Source: Geobacillus jurassicus NBRC 107829 (GTDB taxonomy: Bacteria > Bacillota > Bacilli > Bacillales > Anoxybacillaceae). From it: 64,000 nt of DNA. Location of the stretch: contig NZ_BCQG01000005.1 of assembly GCF_001544315.1 (NCBI RefSeq), positions 1 to 64,000 of the forward strand. The letters are read 5' to 3'. A model generated the notes under the pieces. It was not told where the DNA came from and ran no database searches. It worked only from the letters and a program-made list of their open reading frames with translations. Made by a program: the position numbers and the translations under genes. Below are positions 33,248-43,004 of this stretch, in pieces (positions within the stretch are counted from its first letter, which is position 1; each line of letters starts with the position of its first letter).

Positions 33248-33751
33248 CTATTCTTTTAATTTTGACGATTCGAAGTAAAGGCGGTATTTCGTGTACCCAA
33301 ACGGGTCGCCCGGGTTGAGGCCGTCGTGCAAAGAAAGGGAAGCCCACGGCTCGAGCGCCAGCAAATAGCGAAGCAAGCCCGATGTATTTGGGTCGTCACG
33401 GAGCTCTGCTTTGCTTAAAAACGCGGCCGCATACAACTCCTCTGTCTGCACAACGATGTCGCGCGAGAGCGGGCGCAAAAGAAAAATGGCCATATTGTCG
33501 CTGATCTCCCCGGCGATGACGCCGGTGCGCAAGCCAAGAAACGCGACCGGTTCAGCGTCGATCCCCGTTTCCTCCTTCACTTCCCGAACGGCTGCTTCAT
33601 CAAGCATTTCCCCAGGCTGGACAAACCCAGCCGGCAGCGACCATTTGCCTTTTAGCCCGCTGTATTTTTTCTTGACGACGAGCCACTCCCCGTTCTCGTT
33701 GATGACCAGTCCGGCGGCCGCAATCCAAACGTTTCCTCGCTTGTTGTCCAT
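33248..33751 (-). CDS. Nudix hydrolase
   Basis: 167 residues with a complete Nudix box, GFVQPGEMLDEAAVREVKEE followed by TGI, in an alpha/beta/alpha fold. Substrate (nucleotide sugar, dinucleotide or damaged NTP) cannot be told. ATG 33751 has AAAAGG nine bases upstream; the ATG at 33760 is too close to it. Confidence 0.88.
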   Translation of the reverse strand: MDNKRGNVWIAAAGLVINENGEWLVVKKKYSGLKGKWSLPAGFVQPGEMLDEAAVREVKEETGIDAEPVAFLGLRTGVIAGEISDNMAIFLLRPLSRDIVVQTEELYAAAFLSKAELRDDPNTSGLLRYLLALEPWASLSLHDGLNPGDPFGYTKYRLYFESSKLKE

Positions 33752-33833
33752 CGTCCTCATCCTTTTCCCATGTAGTGATGCACCGTTTGTATTTCGACAA
33801 TCAAGCGGTTGATCCCTGTTTCTTTGCCATGCA

Positions 33834-33860
33834 AAAAGCTCCCGCCATCACGGGAGCTTT
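33834..33860 (-). terminator. Terminator of ndh
   Basis: AAAAGCTCCCG / CGGGAGCTTTT stem with a CCATCA loop, symmetrical and so usable both ways. Confidence 0.88.
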
Positions 33861-33869
33861 TCCGATCGA

Positions 33870-35099
33870 TTAGAAAAATTTAAATTTGCCTTTTTTCATC
33901 ACCAGCGACGAACCGCCGATCAAATACAAGGCGCGGTTGTCGATCACTTTTTTCATGAAGCTCGCTTTTGTTCCCCACAGCTTTTTGCCGAACACGACGC
34001 CGATCGCATCATCGTGGCCGAGCGAGCAAACCGTCCCTTTAATATCGGGCTTAAACGGCTCGAGCTCCCCTTGCCCGCGGATGAGCACGGCCAAGTTTTT
34101 CGCGCACAGCTGGCCTTCTTGCATGGCGATTTGCGCCGTCGGCGGATACGGGCGGTTCGTTTCTTCATCAATCACGAGCGAACAGTCGCCGACGACAAAA
34201 ATATCTTCATGCCCAGGAACGCGCAAGTACGGATCCACTTTAATGCGCGCCCGCGCCGCCTCAAATCCAGATTCCTCGATGACGCGGCTGCCGCGCACGC
34301 CGGCCGCCCAAATGACCGTGCCGGCTTTAATTTCTTCCACATCATCGCCTTTGGCGACAATGATGCCATCCGGCGTGCATTCTTTAATCGCCGTGCCGAT
34401 TTTAAACTCGACCCCCTTGCGCTCAAGCTGGCTGACCGCGTACTCGACGAGCTCCGGATCAAAGCCCGGCAGCGCGGTCGGCGCCGCTTCCACGCAAATG
34501 ATGCGCACTTTGTGCGGATCGATGTCATATTCGCGGCACAGCTCAGGCATCCGGTTGGCGAGCTCGCCTAAAAATTCAATGCCGGTAAATCCCGCTCCGC
34601 CGACGACGATCGTCAACCGCTCCTCTTTCTTTTCTTCTTCCGCGTTGTATGTCGCGAATTGGTATTCGATATGTTCGCGAATTTGCCGCGCCGCGTCGAC
34701 ATTGGCGATCGAAAACGCGTATTCCTTTAATCCTTTGATGCCGAACGTTTCCGATTCAAACCCGAGGGCGATGACGAGGTAATCGTACGTCAGCTCGCCG
34801 TTTTCAAGCAGCACTTTTTTTTCGTTTGGAACAATTTTCGTCACCGTGTCTTGAATAAATTTCACTTTGTTCCGGTCGATGACATCGCTGATCGGATAGC
34901 GAACGCGGTCATGGTGCAGCGTGCCGGCCGACGCCTCATGAAGCCATGTCGTCTCATAATGGTAGTCGTGCTTGTTCACTAGCGTAATATTCGCCTCATT
35001 CGCCCCGATGAGCTTTTGCAGGCGGACGGTCGTCATCAGCCCGCCATAGCCGGCGCCTAAAATGACAACGTTTGGTTTTCTCACTTGAATCACTTCCAT
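33870..35099 (-). CDS. ndh: Type II NADH dehydrogenase
   Basis: 409 residues with two Rossmann folds: FAD-binding [17 protein letters not shown] at the N-terminus and NADH-binding [17 protein letters not shown] near 165. A later GDCSLV block contacts FAD, and an amphipathic C-terminal helix ([15 protein letters not shown]) should bind the membrane. It passes electrons from NADH to menaquinone without proton pumping. Closest to B. subtilis YumB. A Rex-like palindrome is 70 bp upstream of the start. Confidence 0.94.
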   Translation of the reverse strand: MEVIQVRKPNVVILGAGYGGLMTTVRLQKLIGANEANITLVNKHDYHYETTWLHEASAGTLHHDRVRYPISDVIDRNKVKFIQDTVTKIVPNEKKVLLENGELTYDYLVIALGFESETFGIKGLKEYAFSIANVDAARQIREHIEYQFATYNAEEEKKEERLTIVVGGAGFTGIEFLGELANRMPELCREYDIDPHKVRIICVEAAPTALPGFDPELVEYAVSQLERKGVEFKIGTAIKECTPDGIIVAKGDDVEEIKAGTVIWAAGVRGSRVIEESGFEAARARIKVDPYLRVPGHEDIFVVGDCSLVIDEETNRPYPPTAQIAMQEGQLCAKNLAVLIRGQGELEPFKPDIKGTVCSLGHDDAIGVVFGKKLWGTKASFMKKVIDNRALYLIGGSSLVMKKGKFKFF

Positions 35100-35168
35100 C
35101 CTTTTTCATTTTTTTCGCATTCGTTTGTTATAGCTTTTGCGGCCGCCCCCGTTTTTATTGAGCAGAGT

Positions 35169-35186
35169 TTGTGAAACAATTCACGT
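35169..35186 (-). promoter_or_regulatory. Putative Rex operator upstream of ndh
   Basis: TTGTGAA-ACAA-TTCACGT, compared with the Rex consensus TTGTGAA-N4-TTCACAA; 12 of 14 consensus bases match. Rex represses NADH-dehydrogenase genes at low NADH/NAD+ in B. subtilis, so the context fits. Confidence 0.6.
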
Positions 35187-35374
35187 TAATCGCCAAAAAA
35201 ATGTCGAGGGACTGTCACAAAAAATTAACAATCTCTCCACAAACCATATTAGTCCTTTTTCTTCGCCTTTTCAAGCTTTTTTTCGACCGATTCGGCTGAA
35301 AAATTCCCATCATAACAGCGCCTGTTTATGGTAAAATAAACGTGTCATGCCATATTGTGCGGGGAGGGATGTCG

Positions 35375-36367
35375 GTGAAAGAAGATCACACCATCTATGA
35401 CGTCACGATTATCGGCGGCGGGCCGACCGGGATGTTTGCTGCGTTTTACGGCGGGTTGCGGCAAATGAAGGTGAAAATTATCGAAAGCCTTCCGCAGCTT
35501 GGCGGGCAGCTGGCCGCGTTATATCCGGAAAAATACATATACGATGTCGCCGGATTTCCGAAAGTGCGCGCCCAAGAGCTCGTCAATCAGCTGAAGGCGC
35601 AGATGGACATGTTTTCACCGACCGTCTGCTTGAACGAGTCGGTCGACACGCTCGAAAAGCAGGAGGACGGAACGTTTAAGCTCGTGACGAATCAACAAAT
35701 CCATTACTCGAAAACGGTCATCATCACCGCCGGAAACGGCGCTTTTCAGCCGCGCCGGCTCGAAATCGAAAGCGCTTCCCAATACGAAGGAAAAAACTTG
35801 CATTACTTCATCAACGACTTGGAGCAGTTTTCCGGAAAGCGCGTGCTCGTCTGCGGCGGCGGCGACTCGGCCGTTGACTGGTCGCTCATGCTTGAACCGA
35901 TCGCCGCGAGCGTCACGATCGTGCATCGCCGCGACAAATTCCGCGCCCATGAACATAGCGTCGAACAACTGATGAAGTCCAGCGTGCAAGTGAAAACACC
36001 GTTTGTGCCCGTCGAACTCGTCGGCGATGAACGCGGCATCCGCCAAGTCGTCCTCGAGCATGTGAAAGAAGGAACGAAAGAAACGGTTGAGGTTGACGCC
36101 GTCATCGTCAACTACGGCTTCATTTCTTCACTCGGCCCGATAAAAAACTGGGGGCTTGACATCGAAAAAAATGCGATCAAAGTCAACTCGCGGATGGAGA
36201 CGAACATTCCCGGCGTGTATGCGGCCGGCGACATTTGCACCTATGACGGAAAAATCAAGCTGATCGCCTGCGGCTTTGGCGAAGCGCCGATCGCCATCAG
36301 CAGCGCCAAAACGTACATCGACCCGACAGCGCGGATGCAGCCGGCGCACTCAACATCGCTGTTTTGA
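35375..36367 (+). CDS. yumC: Ferredoxin/flavodoxin-NADP reductase (YumC type)
   Basis: 330 residues of the thioredoxin-reductase-like FNR family. It has FAD motif GGGPTG (about 14-19), NADPH motif [13 protein letters not shown] and [11 protein letters not shown], but no CxxC redox pair, which separates it from TrxB. GTG 35375 is six bases after GGGGAGGG; the nearby ATG 35369 is too close to that site. It reduces ferredoxin or flavodoxin with NADPH. Confidence 0.92.
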   Translation: MKEDHTIYDVTIIGGGPTGMFAAFYGGLRQMKVKIIESLPQLGGQLAALYPEKYIYDVAGFPKVRAQELVNQLKAQMDMFSPTVCLNESVDTLEKQEDGTFKLVTNQQIHYSKTVIITAGNGAFQPRRLEIESASQYEGKNLHYFINDLEQFSGKRVLVCGGGDSAVDWSLMLEPIAASVTIVHRRDKFRAHEHSVEQLMKSSVQVKTPFVPVELVGDERGIRQVVLEHVKEGTKETVEVDAVIVNYGFISSLGPIKNWGLDIEKNAIKVNSRMETNIPGVYAAGDICTYDGKIKLIACGFGEAPIAISSAKTYIDPTARMQPAHSTSLF

Positions 36368-36419
36368 GCGTGACATCGTTTCTCTCTGTCCTTTTCGGCC
36401 GATCAAGGCGCTGTCTTAC

Positions 36420-36548
36420 CCGCTGTTTTTCTGTCGAGAAAGAAGCTGTCTCAACAGGCCGCTCTTCACCATAGCACATCCAGCAAGTTTTATGCGTATA
36501 TACGGCAATCAAAAAGAGGGTGTCCCAAAACGATCGGGACACCTTTTC
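36420..36548 (-). repeat. Dispersed repeat family A, copy 2
   Basis: The reverse complement shows the hairpin GGTGTCCC/GGGACACC (36519-36543), then GATTGCCGTATATACGCATA, a GTGCTATGGTGAA block and GAGACAGCTTC, the same order as copy 1 at 8803. The hairpin also has T-runs that could terminate yumC. 36549-36632 shows nothing else. Confidence 0.7.
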
Positions 36549-36632
36549 TGATTACGATCAAACAATCGCGAAAAAACGATATGTTGTGTTTTGTTTAAGA
36601 AAAAACAACCTTTTCGGTCAACCCCTTCTTTT

Positions 36633-36923
36633 TCATGCGCCGCGCTCCGGCGAAGCCGTTTCGCCCTGATCGCTTTCAACCTTGGCCGCCCGCTCCTTCT
36701 CAAGCAGCTTGACTTGCCGATGCAAACTGAACAAACGCACCCAGCCGAGCATGCCGACAACCAAACCGCCAAGGACGGCCGAACCTAAAATGACGATAAT
36801 GAGCGGCAAACGAGTTTCCCCGACTAAATAATGGATCGTCACCTGCTCTACATTCGCCACGGCCAACAGCGCGACAATGAGCGCCAACACGAGCGCCAAT
36901 ATGACATTCAGTTGTCCTCTCAT
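36633..36923 (-). CDS. LapA/DUF1049-type small membrane protein
   Basis: 96 residues: two membrane helices (LNVILALVLALIVALLAVA and LIIVILGSAVLGGLVVGML) and a cytoplasmic coiled-coil tail (RQVKLLEKERAAK). The NVEQVTIHYLVGETRLP link is typical of LapA-domain proteins. ATG 36923 follows GGAGGAAAGAAGG. Function in Gram-positives unknown. Confidence 0.8.
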   Translation of the reverse strand: MRGQLNVILALVLALIVALLAVANVEQVTIHYLVGETRLPLIIVILGSAVLGGLVVGMLGWVRLFSLHRQVKLLEKERAAKVESDQGETASPERGA

Positions 36924-37035
36924 CCTTCTTTCCTCCCTTGGCGGCAGCTTCCCTTCAGCGGCCGCTGATCATTGCGACGGCGCGGGCCGTTTGCGTTCGC
37001 TGAGCGGATTGGCGGCGATCATCTCATCCGCCCGC

Positions 37036-37401
37036 TTAACATTGCTCCGGCGTGCCGGCATTGGTCGCCGTGCGGAACGATGAGCCGCAACCGCACGTCG
37101 CGATGGCGTTCGGGTTGTTGATCGTAAACCCGCCGCCAAGCAGCGACTGTTTGTAATCGATGACCGTGCCGCGCAAAATCGGCGCGCTGTCGCGGTCAAC
37201 CAAAATTTTGATGCCGTGTTGCTCAAATTCGATGTCGTCATCGCGCCGCTCATGGTCAAACCCCATGCCGTACGACAGCCCGCTGCAGCCGCCGCCATGG
37301 ACGCCGACGCGCAAATACGCGCCTTCTTCTTCCTGCTCTTTCATCATATCTTTGATTTGAAACGCTGCTGCTTCTGTCAGCGTAATGACCGCCTCTGCCA
37401 T
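37036..37401 (-). CDS. erpA: A-type Fe-S carrier (HesB/ErpA family)
   Basis: 121 residues with the three cluster-binding cysteines C39 (GGGCSGLSY), C103 and C105 (CGCGSSF). A-type carriers hand Fe-S clusters to target enzymes. AGGAGGG fits ATG 37401 better than the adjacent ATG 37404. Equivalent to yutM in this synteny block; it adds to yutI, lipA and sufB as Fe-S genes in the window. Confidence 0.92.
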   Translation of the reverse strand: MAEAVITLTEAAAFQIKDMMKEQEEEGAYLRVGVHGGGCSGLSYGMGFDHERRDDDIEFEQHGIKILVDRDSAPILRGTVIDYKQSLLGGGFTINNPNAIATCGCGSSFRTATNAGTPEQC

Positions 37402-37553
37402 CATGACCCCTCCTTTAACGGTTGACACTCGCCGAAAACCTTGGCTGGTTTTCAGCAGGTTCGCCAGCTTTCACCCGACAGTGCGGATGTTGCAAATCCC
37501 CCTTCATCTTGTTCCCATCTTACTTATAGTATACCGTCTTTGCCTTTCGATGC

Positions 37554-38426
37554 TCAACCGTTCCGCCCGCCCCGGTAGTAATAAACGCCGGTGCACACGG
37601 TCTCCGCCGGGCCGGTCATAAGCACGCGCCCGTCATGCCCCCAGACGATCGTTAAATCGCCGCCGGACAGATGGACGACCGTTTCTTCCCCGCGCGCCGT
37701 TTTGCCGTTGAGCACCGAAGCGACGACCGCCGCGCACGCTCCGGTCCCGCACGCCTGCGTCACGCCGGATCCGCGCTCCCAAACGCGGAAATGGAGCTCA
37801 TGTTCATTCACGACCTCGACAAACTCGACGTTCACCCCTTCCGGAAAGCGCGGATCCTTTTCCACGAGCGGGCCGAGCGTCGTCACCGGCGCTTTGTTGA
37901 TGTCATCGACGTAAAAAATGACGTGCGGATTCCCCATGGACACCGCCGTAATTTCATATTCGCCCCCGCCAATGGCAAACGGCTCGGCGACGACCCGCTC
38001 CGTTTGCGGTCCCGCCATCGGAATGGCGCTCCGCGCAAGGCGCGGCTCGCCCATATCGACCGTCACGCTCGCCACTTCGCCGCCTTCTACCGCCACGCAG
38101 GCTTCCACAAGCCCAGAGAGTGTTTCAATCAAAAAGGAGCGCTCGCGGACGATCCCGTGCTCATACGCGTATTTGGCCACGCAGCGCAAGCCGTTGCCGC
38201 AGTTTTTCCCTTCCGAACCATCGCTGTTAAAAATGCGCATTTTGACCGGCGCTTTCTCCGACGGGCAAATGAGAATCAAGCCATCCGAGCCGATGCCTGT
38301 GTGGACATCAGCGACGCTGCGGGCGATCGCCGGCAGCTCCTCTTCCGGCAATGTTTCCCGGAACAGATCAACGTATATGTAACTATTACCCAATCCATGC
38401 ATTTTCGTAAACGAAAACGAACGCAC
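37554..38426 (-). CDS. dapF: Diaminopimelate epimerase
   Basis: 290 residues. The two active-site cysteines are C76 (GKNCGNGLR) and C226 ([11 protein letters not shown]), and the N-terminal [15 protein letters not shown] is typical. It converts LL- to meso-diaminopimelate for lysine and peptidoglycan. GTG 38426 follows AGGAGGG. Syntenic with yutL. Confidence 0.96.
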   Translation of the reverse strand: MRSFSFTKMHGLGNSYIYVDLFRETLPEEELPAIARSVADVHTGIGSDGLILICPSEKAPVKMRIFNSDGSEGKNCGNGLRCVAKYAYEHGIVRERSFLIETLSGLVEACVAVEGGEVASVTVDMGEPRLARSAIPMAGPQTERVVAEPFAIGGGEYEITAVSMGNPHVIFYVDDINKAPVTTLGPLVEKDPRFPEGVNVEFVEVVNEHELHFRVWERGSGVTQACGTGACAAVVASVLNGKTARGEETVVHLSGGDLTIVWGHDGRVLMTGPAETVCTGVYYYRGGRNG

Positions 38427-38559
38427 ACGGCTCCCTCCTAACCATTTTTTTATTTCATGCGTATATTGAACGCATCAACTGGACACAATGAGAATATCCC
38501 CCGTTTTTTCATATACATGGAAGAGGATGCCGCATCGCTGGGCATCCTCCTTTTTTTCG

Positions 38560-38799
38560 CTAAAACATCGGATTTTCCTCGAGATGCCGGTAAATATTTT
38601 CGACGAGCTGCTCGGGCGTTTCACCGCTGACAAACTCGCCGTTGACAAGCGCAAACAACGTTTCCGCGCAACGGGTGCAATAGCTCAAACAGCTATATTC
38701 GATGATGTCCAAGTTCGGGTCTTTTTCCAACATTTCCATCGCTTTGTACGACCCGCTCGCTAAGTTGCTGATGCAAAATTCGATGATCGGCAAAATCAT
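38560..38799 (-). CDS. yuzB: UPF0349/DUF1450 protein (YuzB)
   Basis: 79 residues: [11 protein letters not shown] at the start and [20 protein letters not shown] in the middle, a thioredoxin-like small fold with several conserved cysteines. Function unknown. A hairpin with a plus-strand T-run (38522-38560) overlaps its stop codon. Confidence 0.88.
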   Translation of the reverse strand: MILPIIEFCISNLASGSYKAMEMLEKDPNLDIIEYSCLSYCTRCAETLFALVNGEFVSGETPEQLVENIYRHLEENPMF

Positions 38800-38969
38800 G
38801 CAATGTTCACCTTCCTGCTTCCCATCGTAGCCGTTTTACGGCGCGGCGTCAACGAACATGCTCGTTCGATCGAGGAAGCGGAAAAATTATTGTTCTTTTG
38901 TCACAATTTCGTTATACTTTTCTATGGCATTGTCGGCTTTAGAAACTCGACAAAAGGGGATTTTTCGCT

Positions 38970-40040
38970 ATGAGACAGCTTGTATTGCTTGGCGGAGGAT
39001 ACGGCAACATGCGCATTTTGCAGCGCCTCCTCCCGGATGGAGTGCCAAACGACATTCATATTATCCTCATCGACCGCGTTCCGTACCATTGTTTAAAAAC
39101 GGAATATTACGCCTTGGCCGCGGGAACGGTCAGCGACCATCACATCCGCGTCCCGTTTCCGGAACATCCGCAACTGACGTACCAATTCGGCGAAGTCGTC
39201 TCGATCGATCTCGACCAGCAGCTCGTCCATTTAAAGGATGGAAGCAGCGTCCGCTACGACGATGTCGTGATCGGTTTAGGCTGTGAAGACAAATATCACG
39301 GGGTGCCGGGCGCCGAGGCGCATACGTACAGCATCCAATCGATTGATAAAGCGCGCGCCGCCTATGAAGCGCTGAACAACTTGCCGCCGAAAGCGACGGT
39401 CGGCATCGTCGGCGCTGGCTTGAGCGGCGTCGAGCTGGCCAGCGAACTGGCGGAGAGCCGCCCGGACTTGCACATTAAACTGTTCGACCGCGGCGAGCGC
39501 ATTTTGCCGATGTTTCCGAAACGGCTGAGCGATTATGTGGAAGGCTGGTTCGTTGAACACAAGGTGGAAATCGTCCGCAACTCCAACGTCACGAAAGTCG
39601 AACCGGGCGTCTTGTACAACCACGACGAACCGGTGGAATGCGACGTCATCGTCTGGACGGCCGGCATCCAGCCCAACCGCGTCGTCCGCGAGCTGAATGT
39701 CGAAAAGGACAAGCAAGGCCGCGTCGTGCTGACCAAGCAACACCACATTCCGGGGTATGAAAACGCATACGTCGTCGGCGACTGTGCGAGCCTGCCGCAT
39801 TCCCCGAGCGCCCAGCTCGCCGAAGCGCAGGCCGAGCAAATCGTCCAAGTGCTGCAAAAGCGGTGGAACGGCGAAGAGCCGCCGAATGAATTCCCGCCGA
39901 TCAAATTAAAAGGCATTCTCGGTTCGCTCGGCAAAAAGCACGGCTTCGGCCTGCTCGCCGACCGCCCGCTCACCGGCCGCGTGCCGCGTTTGCTGAAATC
40001 AGGCATTTTGTGGATGTACAAACACCACCACGGGTACTGA
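38970..40040 (+). CDS. yutJ: NDH-2-like FAD oxidoreductase (YutJ)
   Basis: 356 residues resembling type II NADH dehydrogenases but shorter. FAD motif LGGGYGNMRIL lies at the N-terminus, NAD motif VGIVGAGLSGVELASELAES in the middle, and YVVGDCASLPH near 280. YutJ is the third NDH-2 paralogue of B. subtilis; its electron acceptor is unsure. ATG 38970 lies behind AAAAGGGG. Confidence 0.9.
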   Translation: MRQLVLLGGGYGNMRILQRLLPDGVPNDIHIILIDRVPYHCLKTEYYALAAGTVSDHHIRVPFPEHPQLTYQFGEVVSIDLDQQLVHLKDGSSVRYDDVVIGLGCEDKYHGVPGAEAHTYSIQSIDKARAAYEALNNLPPKATVGIVGAGLSGVELASELAESRPDLHIKLFDRGERILPMFPKRLSDYVEGWFVEHKVEIVRNSNVTKVEPGVLYNHDEPVECDVIVWTAGIQPNRVVRELNVEKDKQGRVVLTKQHHIPGYENAYVVGDCASLPHSPSAQLAEAQAEQIVQVLQKRWNGEEPPNEFPPIKLKGILGSLGKKHGFGLLADRPLTGRVPRLLKSGILWMYKHHHGY

Positions 40041-40140
40041 ATCAAGACAGCGCAAAACAACCTCAACCTTTTCGATCGAGCGACACTTGCGGAAACATTT
40101 CAACATCGGGCAGACGTTGCATACGGATGTTCAATGCACA

Positions 40141-40171
40141 TAAAAAGGCGGAGCTTATTCCGCCTTTTTCC
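40141..40171. terminator. Symmetric terminator at yuzD
   Basis: AAAAAGGCGGA and TCCGCCTTTTT arms; the yuzD stop lies in the right arm. Usable by yuzD (minus) and yutJ (plus). Confidence 0.85.
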
Positions 40172-40508
40172 CTTCATGCGCCGATGGTCGATACCCTAAT
40201 TTTTCCATTTCCGCGCAAATCACCTTCAGCCGCGGGTTGCCTTCAGCGACGACGTTTCCTTCGATCACGACAACTGGATACACCCAATCTTCCTCGACGA
40301 TCGTCTGCGCGAGCTTCCGCTTCGCCTCATCATCGGCCGGCGGAGCGAAAATATCGACGTACGTCATCGTAAACGGCTGATCGGGATACTTGCGGCGCAG
40401 CGCGGCCTCGAGCCATTCGTACGTTTCTTTCGACGACGGCAGCTGCACGCATGACGGGCAAATCACGTCAGCGCCGTATACACAAATTTCAATCGGCTTG
40501 AATGTCAT
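40155..40508 (-). CDS. yuzD: DUF1462 thioredoxin-like protein (YuzD)
   Basis: 117 residues. EICVYGADVICPSCVQLPSS carries a CPSC pair like a thioredoxin active site, and VYPVVVIEGNVVAEGNP is the cis-Pro region. Likely a redox protein beside Fe-S genes; actual role unknown. Divergent from yutI. Confidence 0.88.
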   Translation of the reverse strand: MTFKPIEICVYGADVICPSCVQLPSSKETYEWLEAALRRKYPDQPFTMTYVDIFAPPADDEAKRKLAQTIVEEDWVYPVVVIEGNVVAEGNPRLKVICAEMEKLGYRPSAHEGKKAE

Positions 40509-40598
40509 CTACGTCACCCTTTGCGAAAGCAAAATTTATCATTAGATTTTTTTTGTTACCATGATTATAATAAAAAGTAAAGAAAGGAGTCGATGGAA

Positions 40599-40835
40599 AT
40601 GACGGATCAAGAAATTAAAGAACAAGTGCAAGAAGTTTTAGATAAACTCCGCCCGTTCCTGCTTCGCGACGGCGGCGACTGCGAACTCGTCGATGTGGAG
40701 GACGGCGTCGTGAAACTCCGCCTCCTTGGCGCGTGCGGCAGCTGCCCGAGCTCGACGATCACGCTCAAAGCCGGGATTGAGCGCGCCTTGTTTGAAGAAG
40801 TGCCGGGCGTCGTCGAAGTGGAGCAAGTGTTTTAA
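40599..40835 (+). CDS. yutI: NifU-like Fe-S scaffold/carrier (YutI)
   Basis: 78 residues, a stand-alone Nfu domain with the cluster cysteines C46 and C49 (GACGSCPSS). ATG 40599 is nine bases after AAAGGAG; the upstream ATG at 40593 is too close. A strong terminator follows. It probably transfers [4Fe-4S] clusters from the Suf machinery. Confidence 0.93.
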   Translation: MTDQEIKEQVQEVLDKLRPFLLRDGGDCELVDVEDGVVKLRLLGACGSCPSSTITLKAGIERALFEEVPGVVEVEQVF

Positions 40836-40844
40836 TGCCAATAA

Positions 40845-40880
40845 AAATCCGAACAGCGGTCGGCTGTTCGGATTTTTTTA
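40845..40880 (+). terminator. Terminator of yutI
   Basis: AATCCGAACAGC and GCTGTTCGGATT arms, five-base loop, then TTTTT. Confidence 0.92.
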
Positions 40881-41028
40881 TCATCTCCAACCGAGAGACC
40901 CCTACTTCCAGGCGGTCAGCGGGAGTAAGGACAGCGAAACCGTACAGAGGTGGCTTGGTCAACCGCCTGCCATGGGGCAGGTGTTGCCAAGAATCTCCCG
41001 CCTCTTGGCGTTTGCGTAGGTGAGAGAG
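40868..41028 (-). repeat. Dispersed repeat family B, copy 2
   Basis: Reverse complement matches 30660-30825: AACACCTGCCCCATGGCAGG forms the hairpin, then GACCAAGCCA, and the copy ends TCTCGGTTGGAGATGATAAA. It fills the space between the yutI terminator and the thrB stop. Confidence 0.7.
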
Positions 41029-41031
41029 CAT

Positions 41032-41946
41032 TCAAGCTTCAAGCGCCAGCTTATAGACGCGGCTGCCGCGCGGCTCGACGGCGAGCCGGGCGATTTCGCA
41101 CGCTGGAAAATGCGGGCGCAGCCGCTGCGCAAGCCGCTCTCCTTGACCCGGTTCGGCAAAGACGAGCACCGTCGGCCCCGCTCCGCTTAACGCCGCTCCG
41201 ATCGCTCCGTATTCCCCAGCCAGCGCCTCGGCTCGCTCGAGTTCCGGAACGAGCGGCTTGCGATACGGCTGGTGAAACAAATCAGCGGACATCATCCGCC
41301 CGACGAGCTTCCAATTTTTCGTGAGCAAAGCGGCAACAAGAACGTTGCTGACGGCGCTCGCCTCGACCGCCTGCTGCCTCGTCCATTGCTCCGGCAACTG
41401 ACCGCGCGCTTTTTTCGTCTCCAACTCGTATTCTGGAATAATGGCGACAAGCTCCACATCCAATTGCGGAATATGGATGACATCTGTGCCCGCCTCGCGG
41501 TAGCAGCCGATGACCAACCCGCCGTACAAAGAGGCGCCGACATTGTCCGGATGGCCTTCGTATCGGGTCGCCAACTCCATCTTTTGCTCGCGCGGCAATT
41601 CAAGTCCAAGCAACGCGTCAGCGAGCTCTATGCCGGCGACGACCGCCGCCGCGCTGCTTCCCAGCCCGCGCGTAAACGGAATGTCGCTGTACACATCAAC
41701 CGCACAGCTCGGCAACTGGCCGCCGTATACTTTTGCCGTCTCCTCCGCCACTTGATACACCAAGTTGTCCGTTCCGCGCGGAATGCCGCTTACCTCCGCT
41801 GTTCTTGGCGTAAACGACCACGCTGCCGCCAAGCGGACGTCAAGCGTCAAATAACGGGAGACGGCGAGCCCGATCGAGTCAAAACCGGGCCCTAAGTTGG
41901 CCGTGCTTCCCGGAACAACGATTTTCAACATCTCATCTTCCTTCAT
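41032..41946 (-). CDS. thrB: Homoserine kinase
   Basis: 304 residues of the GHMP kinase family: [14 protein letters not shown] at the N-terminus, ATP-binding [15 protein letters not shown] and the late motif [14 protein letters not shown]. Phosphorylates homoserine in threonine synthesis. ATG 41946 overlaps the thrC stop (ATGA) and resembles the B. subtilis start; ATG 41931 with AAGGA is an alternative. Last gene of hom-thrC-thrB. Confidence 0.95.
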   Translation of the reverse strand: MKEDEMLKIVVPGSTANLGPGFDSIGLAVSRYLTLDVRLAAAWSFTPRTAEVSGIPRGTDNLVYQVAEETAKVYGGQLPSCAVDVYSDIPFTRGLGSSAAAVVAGIELADALLGLELPREQKMELATRYEGHPDNVGASLYGGLVIGCYREAGTDVIHIPQLDVELVAIIPEYELETKKARGQLPEQWTRQQAVEASAVSNVLVAALLTKNWKLVGRMMSADLFHQPYRKPLVPELERAEALAGEYGAIGAALSGAGPTVLVFAEPGQGERLAQRLRPHFPACEIARLAVEPRGSRVYKLALEA

Positions 41947-43004
41947 GTGCGGACAACCCCTTGCAAATGCTCAAGGACGATTTGCTCATCGTTCGGCAGC
42001 ACGATCGGCTCGATCGCCGCTGTCTCCAGCGCGATGGCCGGGTCTTTCAAACCGTTGCCGGTAAGAACCGCAACGACGAGGCTGCCGCGCTCGATTTCGT
42101 TCCGTTCGCGCTGTTTGATGACCCCGGCGATGGCGGCGCATGACGCCGGCTCGGCAAAAATGCCTTCCGTCCGGGCAAGCCGCTTGTAGGCGGCCAAAAT
42201 TTCCGCGTCGCTCACCTCATCGATTTTCCCGCACGACTCGCTCGCCGCCTCGACCGCTTTGTCCCAGCTCGCCGGGTTGCCGATGCGGATCGCCGTCGCC
42301 ACCGTTTCCGGCTGTTCAATCACTTGATTGCGGACGATCGCCGCCGCCCCTTCGGCTTCAAAGCCGCGCATTTGCGGCAAGCCCGTCCCTTTTGCTTCAT
42401 GATACTCCTTAAACCCTTTCCAATAGGCGGTGATGTTGCCGGCGTTGCCGACTGGAATGGCGAGCACGTCCGGGGCGCGCCCGAGCTGGTCGCACACTTC
42501 AAACGCCGCCGTCTTTTGCCCCTCGATTCGGTACGGATTGACCGAGTTGACGAGCGTAATCGGCGCCGTCTCGCTCAGCCGGCGCACCATCTTCAGCGCC
42601 TCGTCAAAGTTGCCGTCAATCGCAAAAATTTCCGCGCCGTACATGGCGGCTTGCGCCAACTTGCCGAGGGCGATTTTCCCATTTGGAACGACGACGAGGC
42701 AGCGCATGCCGGCGCGCGCCGCGTAGGCGGCCGCCGAAGCCGACGTATTGCCGGTCGAGGCGCAAATGATTGTATGGCTTCCTTCCTCTTTCGCCTTGGC
42801 CACCGCCATCACCATGCCGCGGTCTTTAAACGAACCGGTCGGGTTCGCCCCCTCCACTTTGACGTACAACGTAATCCCAAGCTCTTCCGACAACCGCGGC
42901 AGCGGGATGAGCGGCGTATTCCCTTCGCAAAGCGACAACCTCGGCGTCGCCGCGGTCAGCGGCAAAAAATCGCCGTAGGCGTCAAGCAGCCCTTTCCATG
43001 CCAT
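41943..43004 (-). CDS. thrC: Threonine synthase
   Basis: 353 residues, fold type II PLP enzyme. The PLP lysine is K60 in [10 protein letters not shown]; phosphate-binding glycine loop [13 protein letters not shown] lies in the middle. It converts O-phosphohomoserine to threonine. Its ATG shares one base with the hom stop (TAATG), so the genes are translationally coupled. Confidence 0.96.
   Translation of the reverse strand: MAWKGLLDAYGDFLPLTAATPRLSLCEGNTPLIPLPRLSEELGITLYVKVEGANPTGSFKDRGMVMAVAKAKEEGSHTIICASTGNTSASAAAYAARAGMRCLVVVPNGKIALGKLAQAAMYGAEIFAIDGNFDEALKMVRRLSETAPITLVNSVNPYRIEGQKTAAFEVCDQLGRAPDVLAIPVGNAGNITAYWKGFKEYHEAKGTGLPQMRGFEAEGAAAIVRNQVIEQPETVATAIRIGNPASWDKAVEAASESCGKIDEVSDAEILAAYKRLARTEGIFAEPASCAAIAGVIKQRERNEIERGSLVVAVLTGNGLKDPAIALETAAIEPIVLPNDEQIVLEHLQGVVRT

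Noticed and set aside
38522-38560. Hairpin with a plus-strand T-run at the end of yuzB
   Set aside because: It looks like a terminator, but no plus-strand gene or convincing promoter lies upstream; a small RNA at 38440-38560 was considered but not supported.
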